From: Hyperoodon ampullatus
Lineage: Eukaryota; Chordata; Mammalia; Artiodactyla; Ziphiidae
Direction: 5' to 3'
DNA length: 64,000 nucleotides
Assembly (NCBI GenBank): GCA_949752795.1
Contig: OX457061.1
Span: forward strand, 126,695,530-126,759,529
Shown here: positions 45,357-57,509 of the stretch, in pieces
How the letters are laid out: every line of letters begins with the position of its first letter
Numbering within the stretch: position 1 is the first letter of the stretch
Notes under the pieces: generated by a model
Database searches by the model: none
The model's input: the letters and a program-made list of their open reading frames with translations, nothing else
Told to the model about the DNA's origin: nothing
Translations under genes and position numbers: made by a program

Positions 45357-45998
45357 ATATTATGCCCTTCTTTGTCTCTTGTAACAGTATTTAGTTTGAA
45401 GTCTATTTTGTCTGTTATTCTTTACATTTCCATTTGCATGGAATACCTTTTTCCACTTCCTCACTTTCAGTCTGTGTGTCTTTAGATCCGAAGTGAGTCT
45501 CTTGTAGGCAGCATATAGATGGTCTTGTTTTTTTATCCATGTTGTTTTTTAACCATAGAGTGTTTTTTTTAAGCCACTCTATGTCTTTTGATTAGCAAAT
45601 TTAGTCTATTTACATCAAAAGTAATTACTGATAGATATGTACTTATGGCCGTGTTGTTACTTGTTTTCTGTCTGTTTTTGTAGTTTCACTCTGTTCCTTT
45701 GACCTTCTCTTTCTCTCTTCCCTTGTGTTTTGGTAGTGTCTTCGTGTCCTGTTTAGATTCCTTTCTCATTTTCTTTGATTTATTTACTTTGTTTTTTTCC
45801 TTTGTTGTTACCATGGAGTTTACATGTAATATCCTATGCAAACAGTAGCCTGTTTGAAGTTGGTAGCAACGTAAATCTGAACACATTCCAAAGCTTGATA
45901 GTTTTAGTACCCCACCAAGTTTTATACTTTTGGTGACATGTTTTACATCTTTTTATTTTATGTATCCCTTAAAAATCATTGTAATTTTAATTTTCCTA

Positions 45999-46207
45999 CT
46001 TTTTTTTTTTTTTTTGCGGTACGTGGGCCTCTCACTGTTGTGGCCTCTCCCGTTGTGGAGCACAGGCTCCGGACGCGCAGGCTCAGCGGCCATGGCTCAC
46101 GGGCCCAGCCGCTCCGCGGCATGTGGGATCTTCCCAGACCGGGGCACGAACCCGTGTCCCCTGCATCAGCAGGCAGACTCTCAACCACTGTGCCATCAGG
46201 GAAGCCC
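45999..46207 (-). mobile_element. CHR-type SINE
   Basis: An antisense copy, poly-T to 'atcagggaagcccc'. The duplication is 'cctacttttt' / 'ctctacttttg'. Confidence 0.94.
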
Positions 46208-46688
46208 CTCTACTTTTGTTTTTTAACCTTTGTGTTTTCTTTATAAGTGATTGATGCGCTACCTTTTTTCTATATTTACAGTTTCCAGTGAGATTTTATA
46301 TTCATTTGTTTTCTTATTGTTAATTAGTGTCATTCCTTTTCAGCTTAAATAAGTCCATTTAATATTTCTTGTAGTGCTGGTTCAGTGGTGGTGAACTCAT
46401 TTAGCTTTTTCTCATCTGGGAAAATCTTGATCCCTCCTTTAATTCCAAGTGATAACCTTGCTGGTAGAGATTTCTTGCTTTGGAGGTTTTCTTCTCCAGC
46501 ACTTTGAGTATGTTATGCCATTCCTTCTTGCTTGTAAGTTTTCTGCTGAAAAATCTGCTGATAACCTTATGGAAGTTCTCTTGTGTGTATCAAGTTGTTT
46601 TATTCTCGCTGCATTCAGGATGCTCTCTTTATCCTTACCTTTTACCATTTTAATTGGCATGTGTCTTGATGTGGTCTCTTTGGGTTCA

Positions 46689-46853
46689 TCTTTCTTTTTT
46701 TTAACATCTTTATTGGAGTATAATTGCTTTACAATGGTGTGTTAGTTTCTGTTATATAACAAAGTGAATCAGTTATACATATACATATATCCCCATATCT
46801 CCTCCCTCTTGCGTCTCCCTCCCTCCCATCCTCCCTATCACACCCCTCTAGGG
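46689..46853 (-). mobile_element. L1 3' end
   Basis: Antisense 3'UTR text 'aacatctttattggagtata' to 'cacccctctag' with duplication 'gggttcatctt'. Confidence 0.88.
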
Positions 46854-47640
46854 GTTCATCTTATGAGGAACTCTCTGGGATTCCCGGACCTGGATGCGTG
46901 TTTCCTTCCTCAGATTAGGGAAGTTGTCAGACACTATTTCTTCTATTAATTTTTCTGGTTCGTGCTTTCTCTCTGTTCTCCTTCTGGGTCCCCCATAACG
47001 CAAACGTTATTCTGCTCGATGTTGTCCGAAGGGCCCCTAAGGTGTCTTCACTTTATACAACTTTTCTTTTTTCACTTTGCTGCTCTGTTTGGGTGAGTCC
47101 CTCTGCTTTGTCTTCCAGCTTGCTGATTCGTCTTCTACCTGCTGTTGAACCTCTCTGGTGTGTTTTTCAGTTCAGTAACAGTACTGTTTGTTGAAGTTCT
47201 CACTGTGTTCGTCCAGCCTTCTCCTGAGTCCAGTGAGTGCTTTCGTGACTATTACTTTGAACTCTTTATCAGTTAGGCTGCTTATATCTGTTTCATTTAA
47301 TTATTTTTCTGAGGTTTTGTTTTGTTCTTTTGATAGGAACATATCTCCTTATTTTGCCTAATCTCTGTTTCTGCATATTTGGTGAGTCAGCTATCTCTCC
47401 TGGTCTGGAAGGAGTGGAGAATATAGAAGATTTCCTCTGCGCTCAGAGGCACAATCCCCCCCAGCCGCCAGAGCCAGGCACCCAGGGGCTGCATGCATCT
47501 CCTGTTGTGGTGAGGCTGCAGCTGCTCCCAGGCTATGCGGGTGGGCAGGGGTCTGGCTGCCGGAACAACTGTGGGGCCTGGCCACAGAATCTGTGGCCTT
47601 GGTGAGTGTGATGTAGTTTTTAACACATTGATTTGACCAG

Positions 47641-49925
47641 GTTTGAGACCCTGACTAGGAGCTGCTCATTTTCGTTTCCTGGCGAGTCCCTCAAGCCCAC
47701 ACCCCAGCCACCTCCTATATAGGGCTCTCACACTCCAGGCCACTATACACCTGCCCTAATCACCCCCGGGCCAGGTACCAGACAACCAGGAATAGCCCCT
47801 GTGCCCAGAGCCTGTGGAATTTATTCAAATCAGCTAATCCTAAACTGCTTACCCTGCCTCACCAACTCCTTTGCGTGGAAACCGCAGTAAAGGCACTGCC
47901 CACAATTCTCCCTCTCCTCTGCCCCTTGACTGACCCTGATGCTTCCTCTGAGTGGCCCAGCATGGTGTACTTCCCCCCCGCCTGAGAATTTGAATAACAA
48001 AGCTGTCAGACTCTTTCTGGTGTCTGCTCTTGGTCTGCCTCACCCGAGGTGATGTGGTGAAAACGAGTCCCATGCACTTTCCCATTTACCACCAGAGCCC
48101 ATTTCCATGTGCATCTGAGGTTGGGAGGTGGGGTCAGTGGCCTTTCCTTGGGTCCCAGTTCACCTTCCAAACAATCGCTTCTTCTTATAAAAAGTCCTGC
48201 TCTTTCAAGTGTTGGTCCTTTGAGTGGACTGTCCTTCACCCACCTTGTTTAATCAAGACTTTGGATCCAGTTGGACTCTTGACTTTCTTCTTCACCCCAA
48301 GTCCTGCCATAATCCTGGGGAATGCCAGCACACTTGTCTATCAATTCCATGCCCTGGCATCTTGCTTCCTATTTGTGGTTTTACCTGCTTGCACCTGCTG
48401 ATCGTTGCCTCTATGCATCTTCCACCCCTTGATTCTGCAGCAACACTTTCATGCTCCACTTCCAAAATCCTAAGTCAAAATATCTATCAGTATGTACTGC
48501 TGTGTAACAAACTACTCCCAAATTTAGAGGCTTAGAGCAATACCCTCAAACCTCGTATGTGTTTATGCAGAGCATTAAAGTGACCCTCAGTGATTTTAAA
48601 TCCTTGAAACAAAGTGCCTTCTACTCCAGGCCAGCTCTCATCTGTGTACTCGCAAATCTTTAGATCCATTTATAGGTAGATTAGTGTCTGCACACTTTAA
48701 GGGTTCACACTTTAAAAAGTTCACATCCTTTGACCCACTCACTCTCTCCTACTCTTGAGGATATAGGTGATGCCATGTCCCGTACAACATTATTTATACC
48801 AGTGGAAAATCAGTAACAGCCTCAATCTCCAATTTATGGAATGGTTAAGTAAATTCATGGATTTTAAAGTGGTCGTAGAAAGTGATGTTTATGACATGTT
48901 TATAATCACATAGAAAAAACTTACTGTAGAATGATAATGAAAAGAAGTAATAATCATTTGTATTTACAGTATGAATACATTATTAAAAATGCAGCATCTT
49001 TTTTATGGTGGCAGATTGTATTCCTTTCAGTTGAGTTGATAAAAAGGAAGTAAAGCCTTGATGCAAGAGGCAGTTTGTTTGTTTTCTCCATTAGAGGGGA
49101 AAGGCAGATCTACCAGGATAATTTGATATTTAAAAGTGGCTTCGAGATTTCTTTGACGTAAATCACCACGGACAGCCCCTGTTTCTCCTGAAGTTGGCAT
49201 TTTCTCTGCCTCAGGGAGTCTCGGGGTGGGGGAGCATCAGACTTGCACAGGGGGCGTTTGCTGCAGGACAGGCGGGGACGGGGACAGCTGCCCCCAGCTT
49301 CAGTGGCCGCCCCCGAGGAGCCTGCCCTGGACCATGTGGCCGTCACTCCCGGGAAAGCAGAAAGGAAGGAAGAATGTGACAAAGGGGGAAACCAGCTGTT
49401 GGAGCAAAGAAGGATTTAGATGCTGAAGAAACGCCAACGTGGAGGACAGTTGCTCTGGCACAGAAATCCCGGGTCTGCCCTCGCCTGCTTCTGCTGGACT
49501 CGCTCTTTCTGAGCGCTTGCCGTTCTGGGAAGGAATTTGCTCCGAGCTGGTGTGCCTTCAGCCCCGAGGTTTCTTCTGACGGATGGAGGAGCAGGTGTTG
49601 CAGAAGCCTGTGGCAGAAATGGCGCGGACCCGGGGGCTCATCTTAATTTTATGCTGGACCCTGTGATTTTGTTTGAATGTTTTGTGTATTTCTTCATGAT
49701 GAGGAGGTAAGTAAATTATTGATGACACTTTTCCATAGGGATACATACAAATTTATTAATTCCACTGTTTATTTATGATTTGTATATTTAATATTGAGGT
49801 TATGATTATACACTTCAAACCAAAGCAAATTTAGTAGAGAAGAACTCTGTTGGTAATAAAAGGTGTTGGCATTATGATCTTAAGAAAGCATGCAACTATC
49901 TTGGTGGTAAAAAACCCTCTATTAT
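47641..49925. other. Unassigned sequence
   Basis: Single-copy-looking DNA by eye. Bases about 48485-48540 ('gtactgctgtgtaacaaact') look like the start of a common dispersed repeat, also seen at 56.77 kb. Bases 49195-49640 are GC-richer. A donor-like 'gaggaggtaagt' at about 49702 follows short open frames but no gene is supported. Confidence 0.4.
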
Positions 49926-49927
49926 GG

Positions 49928-50050
49928 GACTTCCCTGGCAGTCCAGTGGTTAAGACTCTGTGCTTTCAATGCAGGGGGTGCGGGTTCGATCCCTGGTTGA
50001 GGACTTAAGATCCCACACGCCACCCGATGTAGCCAAAAAAAAAAAAAAAA
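49928..50050 (+). mobile_element. Short CHR/Bov-tA-like SINE
   Basis: 'gggacttccctggcagtcca', 'gggttcgatccctggttgag', poly-A. The duplication is about 'ctattat' / 'ctattac'. Confidence 0.9.
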
Positions 50051-52424
50051 ACTATTACATCCGCAAAAGTAAGTCTTGCATTCCTTACAAAGCCACATGT
50101 TATGTAAGCTCCTGAAACAATAATCACAGCATAATCAGAAGAAAAGTAAAAAATGAAACAATGTAGTATTTGATTGCTACACCCTTGACAAATAGTTTTT
50201 ATGAATTGAACCGTAGACCTAATGAATGAAGGGGTGGTTATCCTCGTTGCTTCGCCAGGCACTAGACCACCTGGGTGTGTTCTCACCCTGAGAGTGGATT
50301 CCACCCTCTTCACACCGTGGGCCCAGGGAAGGGTCCCGCCCCCGTCACTCCATCCAGCTGGCAGCCGGTGCATAACTGGCTTTTATAGAGATGGCACAGC
50401 TGTTCTGTTCTGTGCCTGTGTCCACAGCCTCTCTGCTGTCTGAGGGTCCCATCTCTGAAGGACATGATGTACCTCTGCCAGGCTCCCCGTGGGGACAGCA
50501 GCCTTGCTGCTGCACACACCTTGCAGGTGAGGTCTTAACTGTGTCCATCTGTCTCCAGGGACACAGGTGACCTGGCACTGATAATATCATCTTCTGAAGA
50601 GATCCGTTTGTTCACTTAAAATGCTCATCCCGGACACACGGATTCTGACAAAGTGCCTGGCCCAGGGGGGACGCCGTTGTCTCACAGAGAGTGTGGGACA
50701 CCAGGAGAGATGCTTGAGACCTGTCTGGTGAGCTGAGGGCTGCTGCATCGCCGACAGCCAGTACCTGCCTCCACAGTGTGGATGCAGCTCCGACGGCTTT
50801 TAGTTCTGTTTGGGTTCTGGAGACACGTGATCCGCATTCACTCATTTAATCTGATTGAAGGTGTAACGTGCAAGTCAGTCCACGTTAAGTGGGCCCCCTG
50901 CACAAAACGATGTAACGTCAGTCCACACTGAGATCAGCGTGCACTCCGTAAGTGTCCTCCGAGACTCCTTCACTCGAGGCATTAACAGTCTCCTTTCAAG
51001 ACCCCTGAAGTGTCTGGACCACCTACGGTGGCCGTGGTACCCACAGGCTTCTGACGGAAAACGCTGCCCTTTCTCAGCTCTGCACTGTGCATGCCGGGAT
51101 CTCCCGGAAGCAGAGGCTCTCACAGACCCTGAGCCCATGACCCTCTGTTCTCTGGACTCATTGCTTTGGGTCATAAAAGCAGTGCCCCACAGCATGGATC
51201 TGTGACGAGGCCTCTCCCTAGAGGATGTAGCCGGACCTGGACCCTCCGGCAGGTGCCAGCGTGGTGCAGGGCACGTCCTCCGTGGCCCCTGCCCTCAGTC
51301 CAGGCCAGATGCCGAGGAGCTGGAGGAGGCCCCCGCTCCCAGACCCCTCGGCTGCCTGGGGGACCCTTCGGGATCAACTGAGTGAACAGAATTGGGAGTT
51401 GGCAGAGTTTATAGATGGAGTCACCATCACCGTGTGTGAAGGAGCTCAGAGACACGTGGCTGCTTTCCTGTCTCTTAAACCAGGTGTCCTGGCAGAGGAG
51501 GGGGGCCGAGTCGGCATAGCTGGCCACCCTTTAGGCAGCTGTCCCAGCTCTGATGCCTGGCCGATGACGGTCCGCATCTGTGCATTTTCACGTATGCCTG
51601 GCTGGTGGCCTGCGAATCCTTCCTTTTGGGGTGAAGAAATCTGGGGATCTTTGCTTTGCAGATACTCACACATAAAGCAAGGCAACAGACATCTCTACAC
51701 GTGCTCAACCCCAGACGACCTCACTGGGACATGTCTTGTCCCCTTAGGAGTTCCAGATGTTACCCAGATGTCACCCACGGTGAGGACTCATTTCCTGTTT
51801 CAGAAGACAGTGCTGGACCCTTGAAGGAAGTTCAGGGCCATTGCCACCTTCCCTATACGCCCCTGGCAGCTGATTTAATTTGTTTAATTAAGAGGACCAA
51901 GGGACTCTTCAAAGAGCTCTGATTTAAGTTACAAGGTAGCACACGGGCCCCCCGGTGGGTGTCACCATTGCCACAGGCATTGATTAGCCAACTTTCTGCC
52001 CCTGGGGATTGCACTTCCCCCACTCCTGCCACTTAGACCCCTCAACTCCCTTTAGTGCCCACAAGGACGGGCACCTCTGAAGTTCACATTTCCATTGGCC
52101 GCCTCTCCACCGGACTCTCTCCTGCCTGGTCAGGGGTCCACTTTGCTTCCGGGAGAGGCATTTGTCCTCCTCCCTAAAAGTCTCGGTCATCACCAAGGTT
52201 TAAATGGATGTCAAGGTATCGTAAGGCCTAAAATTCCATATGTTGCTGTAGAGGCGGACAGATCTCCTCTGCCCTCTTAGGGTCTCTGGCTGAGCCTAAG
52301 TGTTAAAGTGACATAAAACAGATGAACAGCAGAAAAGCATACACATTTTATTGAATATTTCCATGTACTTGGGACCCTTCACAAGAGAATGAGGTCCAAA
52401 AGCAGTGACTAGAGCAGAAAGATT
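50051..52424. other. Unassigned, moderately GC-rich sequence
   Basis: The longest frame (187 codons, 51261-51824, +) has no recognisable domain and strong overlapping frames on the other strand. The stretch from about 51.8 kb continues beyond the L1 at 52.4-53.0 kb and may be a single old dispersed element that I cannot name. Confidence 0.4.
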
Positions 52425-53006
52425 TAAAAAAATTTTTTATTGGAATATAGTTGATTTACAATGTTGGGTTAGTTTCAGACATAAAGCAAAGTGAATCAGT
52501 TATACATATGCATATATCCGCTCTTTTTAATATTCTTTTCCCATATAGGCCATTACAGAGTATTGAGTAGAGTTCCCTGTGCTGTACAGTAGGTCCTTAT
52601 TAGTTACCTATTTTATATACAGTAGTGTGTATATGTCAATCCCAATCTCCCAATTTATCCCTTCCCTTTTTCCCCTGGTAACTATAAGTTTGTTTTCTAT
52701 GTCTGTGAGTCTATTTCTGTTTTGTAAATTAGTTCATTTGTGTCATATTTTAGAACTCCACATATAAGTGATATCATATGATATTTGTCTTTCTCTGTCT
52801 GACTTACGTCACTTAGTAGGATAATCTCTTGGTCCATCCATGTTGCTGCAAATGGCAATATTTCATTCTTTTTTATGGCTGAGTAATATTCCATTGTATA
52901 TATGGACCACACCTTCTTTATCCATTCCTCTGTTGCTGGACATTTAGGTTGCTTCCTTGTCTTGGCTGTTGTGAATAGTGCTGCTATGAACATAGGGGTG
53001 CATGCA
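52425..53006 (-). mobile_element. L1 3' end
   Basis: Antisense 3'UTR and ORF2 end (- frame 52697-53122 includes [18 protein letters not shown]). The duplication is 'agagcagaaagattt' / 'agagcaggaagattt'. Confidence 0.9.
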
Positions 53007-55070
53007 GAGCAGGAAGATTTTATACCTTTTAGACAAAGAAACAATAAGTATGTGAAGAATTGGCAAGACAGAGGGCTTTGGGCTGGGGTAGTAGAAGGTG
53101 AGAAGTGACCAGGTGAGTTCACACAGCCTTCTGCCTCCTTGGCCCTGTGTTCCTTGGTCCCGGGGGATGGGGGTGAGGGGTATCCCTTGATTTCAGGGAA
53201 GAATGTAAAGGTGGTGGTTGGAGGTTGGAGTGACCTTCCTGCTTCTTGCCGTCCAGCTGAGATGCTCCATGTGCTGAGGTGCCATATTTTGGGGAAGCTT
53301 CACTGCCTTGACATCCTCGACGTCTTTCAGCCTCCCAGGGATCCCTGAGTTCCTCCAGGGGCACATCTGCTCTCTGGGGGGCTTGGCAGGTGAGAGCAGA
53401 TATACCCCCATGCCCGACCCCCAACCCCGGCCAGTTCCTCTGTCTGCCAGCTCAGCTGCATTTACCCAGGAGTTGTCACTCCCTGACCACCAGCACGATT
53501 ATTTCAGCAAGCAATCACGACTTCCCAAGGGAACCAGGGTCACCCCCACCCCCTGGTTATGACCGAGTCTGCCTTCTGCAGTCCCACCTGGTGACTTTGC
53601 TCCCCGGTCCTGGCCTGTGTGCCCTGTCTGGGGTGCTGGCTCCTTCCGGGGCTGTGAGTACATGGGACAAACCACCTGTCAATCACGTCTGTGCAGGACA
53701 GGGGTCCTGCGCTTGGCTGTGGCCCCTGACTCGAGGGCGGGTGGAAGGAGACCTATCCAACGGTTGGAGGGTCCCAAAGAGTTAGGACTAGTAGGTTGCT
53801 TTAATCCAGAAGCAATGAGGGAGCATTGGAGTGTGTTCAACAGGGACCGGACAGGCTCCGTTTTCCATGCTCACTGGTGACCCTGGCAGCAGGTGGAAAT
53901 GGGATGGAGGGATGGAGGGACCGACTGCAGTCCAGCAGGGAAGAGCTGTTTCAGCCATCCAGGTGAGAAGTGGTGGTGCCCGCACTGGCCTGTGGAAAAT
54001 GGCAGCACAGAGCTGCTAGATTCCATCCATGTTAGGAGCTCAAGTTCACTGGGATTTGAGTGAAGATTCAACAACAGTCCCCAGGCTCTAATTTGAGCAA
54101 TTGTTACGTGATCACTCCATTAATCCCAAGAGATGGGAGGGAAATAAACAGATGTAAAGAATACTGTCACCGAAACCGAGGGAGAAGAGGCTCTTAGGAG
54201 AAGAGAGATTGGCTAAAATCTTTCAAAAATTTCAGAGAGAGAAGTCAGTGTGAATCGTGGACCAGAGGACCATTGTCCTGATTTCTCAATCATTGACTCA
54301 TCTCTGACAGAGCTGTTTCAAGGCAGATCTGGAATAAAGGGGCTCAAGGACTCGGCGGAGGGGAAGAGGTGTAGACAGTGCGTGTAGACCACGAGAGTCC
54401 ACCATGCCAAAAAGAAGGTGGCTTCCACCTCCCTCTGGTAAGGACCCTCCATGCCCCTGCGTAAGTACCAATCATTTCCTCAGCTCCAGAGCCTTACTTC
54501 AGTCCATCCTGCAAAGTATCGATACCTTTGCTCTGATCTCATGTGTGTCAGGAGTCAGGACGCTGACCTTTGGGCAGAAGGAGGGAGGGGCATTGCCCAG
54601 CTGGCCCCAGACAAGTGCCTTAGAGAGCTTAGAGAAGGAGGGACACAAACGGAGTGTCACTTTAGACCAGTCAGGTGACAAGTTCCAAGTTCTCTTGTTT
54701 TCTTTGTCACTGTCATCACAACAAACGCATCACAAACTTGCAAAATAAATAATCAGTAAATAAAAGCCTGATGGCTGGGAGAAGTGTCCACCTTCTCATC
54801 CCCTGCCCTTTTCTCCAGTCGATGGCCATCTGTCTGTTTTCCCCTGTGGAGCAGTGAGAGCCTGGACCTCTCTTCTTGCGGACAGAGCAGCTCCTGGCTT
54901 CCCACTGTTGCTAAGATTCCCCCACCCACCACCTCCTGGAATTCCAGCGTATTGGCACATTTATAGCGCTCAGGAAGTTCATGAAATTCAGCAGGTGAGC
55001 ACACTAAGCAACTGCAAACATCAACAGGCAGAAATTACGTAAAAATAACATCAGTTAAAGTGAGAAATAG
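53007..55070. other. Unassigned sequence
   Basis: Frames up to 131 codons overlap in several phases and match nothing I know. Bases 53760-54060 look like an old dispersed repeat but are unassigned. Confidence 0.4.
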
Positions 55071-55180
55071 GGAATTCCCTGGCCGTCCAGCAGTCAGGAC
55101 TCTGCCTTTTCACTGCCTGGGTTTCAGTCCCCTGGTGGGGGAACTAAGATCCCACAAGCCACGTGGTGCGGCAAAAAACA
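55071..55180 (+). mobile_element. Short CHR/Bov-tA-like SINE
   Basis: 'gggaattccctggccgtcca', 'gtttcagtcccctggtggg', 'aactaagatcccacaagcc'. It is more diverged than the others. Confidence 0.85.
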
Positions 55181-55389
55181 GAATGTTGCGCTTTCGATTT
55201 TACAGAAAGATGTTTTTCGGTCCATGAAAGCTCCAAATACAGTTGACACAGAACGGTAATTCTCAGCTTCTCATCACAGAAACTCCAAGTTCACGCGTTC
55301 TTAACTGGTTTTGTTTTTCTTTTTGCATAAAGGTGGAATTTCAGATTCCACAGTACCTTACATTTGAGAAATGGACTATTTCCTGCCAC

Positions 55390-55672
55390 ATCATTAAACA
55401 AAGGACGTCACAGTCATCAGCGATTGCAGCCCTCCAAAGTGAGCCGGTGAGCCCTGAGGGAACTCAGGAAGGAAAAGAATACCTGCCATCCAGCAGCCAT
55501 CAGACTGCAGCCACTCCCTGCGATGAGCCACGCGGACACTCGGGATGTGAAAACCGTGGCCCCAGAGAGCTGACGTGCAGATCACAGGAATGATTCCAGT
55601 GAGCCCAGACTCTTGCATCTTCCCATACACAGAAAAGCGCTAATTTCCCTAACTTGAGATGTCTGGTTTTCC
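55390..55672 (-). repeat. LTR-like repeat, copy C, inverted
   Basis: The reverse complement matches copies A and B: 'cccatacacagaaaagcgct', 'ggccccagagagctgacg' and 'ggaatgattccagtgagccc' are the mirrored blocks. Only the 3' half is present. Confidence 0.6.
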
Positions 55673-55679
55673 TTACTTC

Positions 55680-55995
55680 ACAATAATCTTCTGGCGTTCA
55701 GACTACCTGCCCTTTCTTGCAAAAGCTCTGTGATCTGGCTCCGCCCTCCTCACCTCCTCAGAGCAGTTTCTCAGGGTTTCTTGAGATGCCGCCTCCTGGG
55801 CTTGAAGTCCTAAAACTTCCTGCCGAGTAAAACGTAACTCGCAACTTCTAGGTCGTGAACATTCTTTAGGTGGACACCTTTCACCTATTTCTCATTCCGC
55901 CTCTTCTTGACTTCGTCGTGTTTGGATAGACGTCCCGGATGTCTCTGACCCATTTCCCTCTGTGTCGTGCCCAAACCCCCAAGTCCTCTGCTGCC
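55680..55995. repeat. L2-like fragment upstream of DDX60 promoter
   Basis: 'gctctgtgatctggctccgc' and following text recall a diverged L2, but the rest is unclear. Confidence 0.35.
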
Positions 55996-56062
55996 TCTTG
56001 CTGGATATTGTGGCGGAAGGATGCCTAGCGCCCCGCCCCCCAACCAGCTCACTGAAGCGCGG

Positions 56063-56082
56063 TGAAACGAAACTTGAAACTG
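56063..56082 (+). promoter_or_regulatory. Imperfect ISRE/IRF cluster
   Basis: 'tgaaacgaaacttgaaactg' holds three GAAA cores spaced by 1 and 3 bases. IRF and ISGF3 sites prefer a 2-base spacer, so this is a weaker site next to a perfect one. Confidence 0.6.
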
Positions 56083-56102
56083 CAGTGCTCGAGACGAGAA
56101 AG

Positions 56103-56112
56103 GAAACCGAAA
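56103..56112 (+). promoter_or_regulatory. Perfect ISRE (GAAANNGAAA)
   Basis: 'ggaaaccgaaag' (56102-56113) contains GAAACCGAAA, the core shared by many interferon-stimulated genes and bound by ISGF3 (STAT1-STAT2-IRF9). The upstream 'gagaaa' adds another half-site. It implies induction of DDX60 by type I interferon. Confidence 0.85.
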
Positions 56113-56767
56113 GTCTCCCAGACCTCTGGCCTGCCGGGGGCCCGCCCCCTACACCTGCCCTGCGCTCCGCGCCCTCCTGCCTCTCTGCGGAGCGCTCAGC
56201 CGCCCTTCAGACGCTGCGGGTCCGGCTCCAGGTTCGGTCCTGGTTAAAGGGTGTGAGGGCGTGTCGCGGGTCCCGGGGCGCTGCGGACTCGCGGGGGCTC
56301 GAGGTCTTTGGCCTGATGGGCGCGGGGAGGTGCCCGGCGCAGGCGCTGGGCTCCGGGAATGCGGGGCGGGGGCGAGGGATGCAGCATGCTGCCGGGGGCG
56401 GTGCGTCGCAGAGCTCGGGAGTTGCGAGGGGGAGGTGGGCGCTGGCGGGGGCGGGGCCGTGGAGCGCTGAGGTCTGAGGTCTGAGGAGGGAGACGAGCGC
56501 GCAGGCACTAAGGGTCCTCTTCGGAGAAAGGGTGGGCATGGGGCTGCTGGGAAGACCCAAGGCGCGTCAGAGGCGGGCAGGGCCGGTGAGCCCTGGACGG
56601 GGCAGCACTAAGCAACTTCCTCATCCCTTCGGAGCCTCGGACCCAAACCAAACTTGCAGAATCAGAGTCTGCATTTTCATAAGGTGTCCCAGGTGATTCC
56701 TACATTTCAGTGGCTTAGCGCTGTAAGAATTTATTTTTTTAACGAAGTATTCACGGTCAAGGGGTAC

Positions 56768-57130
56768 GCATTCGTTTTCTATTGCTGCGCAACAAATGAT
56801 CACCCCTTCAGTGGCTGAAGTCCGTCGAAATTCACCGTGTTAAGAGTTTCGGTGGATGGGAAGTCCAGGCAGGGGGCTGAGCCCGGACCTGCGTCTCCCG
56901 GCTCGAATCCGCTGGCTGGAAGGATCCAGTTCCTTGCAGCTGTGGGGTTGGAGTTCCCTGTTTCTTGTTGGCCGGAGGCTCCTCCTGGCCTGTAGAGACC
57001 CCGCTGAGGGGCTTAGCCTCAGCTTTAGGTCTGCAGAGCCAGCAGGAGAATCTCCTTTCTCCTGTGTGTATGATAGTCTCGCAGATGTACCCCCATGGGG
57101 GGAGACGCTGTCCCACTAAAGTCACAGGTC
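56768..57130 (+). repeat. Dispersed mammalian repeat, family unassigned
   Basis: 'cgttttctattgctgcgcaa' followed by 'caaatgatcac' and later 'cccactaaagtcacaggtcc' matches a familiar dispersed element that I cannot name. It lies in DDX60 intron 1. Confidence 0.45.
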
Positions 57131-57509
57131 CTGCCTACGCCCAGGGGACAGGTTATGGGGGCGGGGCACACCGGGGAGGCTGGGGTCTCAGAGGCCACCC
57201 TCAGGTCCTGCCCACTGCGGGTCAGCTCCTCTCCAGGCCATGTTTCAGGAGCGGTCCCCTTGCGTGCTCCACCATCGCCTGGACCGTGTTCTCTGGCTCT
57301 GGCTGTCTCTCCTCCAACGTGTAGTCCACGATTCCTCTTTTTTTTCCCCTTCTTTCGATTTAAGATTTTAAAATCAGAACCCAAACAAGGTTCTGACACT
57401 ACTGTGTTTGGAAGTTTGTTACCATCTCTTTCATCCTCTTGCAATTTATTTCTTAATGAGCTGGGGGTTTTGTTTGAAAGTTTATATTGGTGGTGGGGTT
57501 TTTTTGTTT
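57131..57509. other. DDX60 intron 1, unassigned part
   Basis: No repeat or exon recognised with confidence. Confidence 0.4.

Larger units (their letters stand above)
43190..47640 (-). mobile_element. Older antisense L1, split by a younger L1 and others
   Basis: Antisense ORF2 text at 43190-43613 resumes at 45357 and continues through ORF1-like text ('gattagggaagttgtcagac', 'ctttgctgctctgtttggg') to 5'UTR near 47640. Insertions are an L1 (43614-45356), a CHR SINE (45999-46207) and an L1 3' end (46689-46853). No intact ORF. Confidence 0.85.
55996..56620 (+). promoter_or_regulatory. DDX60: CpG-rich promoter of DDX60
   Basis: GC and CpG content rise sharply here ('gtgtcgcgggtcccggggcg', 'ggggcgggggcgaggg') and fall beyond about 56.6 kb. 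It lies 5.3-5.9 kb upstream of the start exon on the same strand and holds interferon-response sites, as expected for an interferon-induced gene. A non-coding first exon should begin at about 56.13-56.2 kb; candidate donors are 'ctccag|gttcgg' at about 56231 and 'tcctg|gttaaa' at about 56242. No TATA box is evident. The exact start and donor cannot be fixed without RNA data. Confidence 0.75.

Noticed and set aside
51261..51824. 187-codon open frame (+)
   Set aside because: No recognisable domain or splice structure, and frames are open on the opposite strand too.
56149..56560. Open frames of about 117-171 codons on both strands in the CpG-rich block
   Set aside because: Expected from GC-rich promoter DNA; proline/arginine/alanine-rich with no conserved domain.
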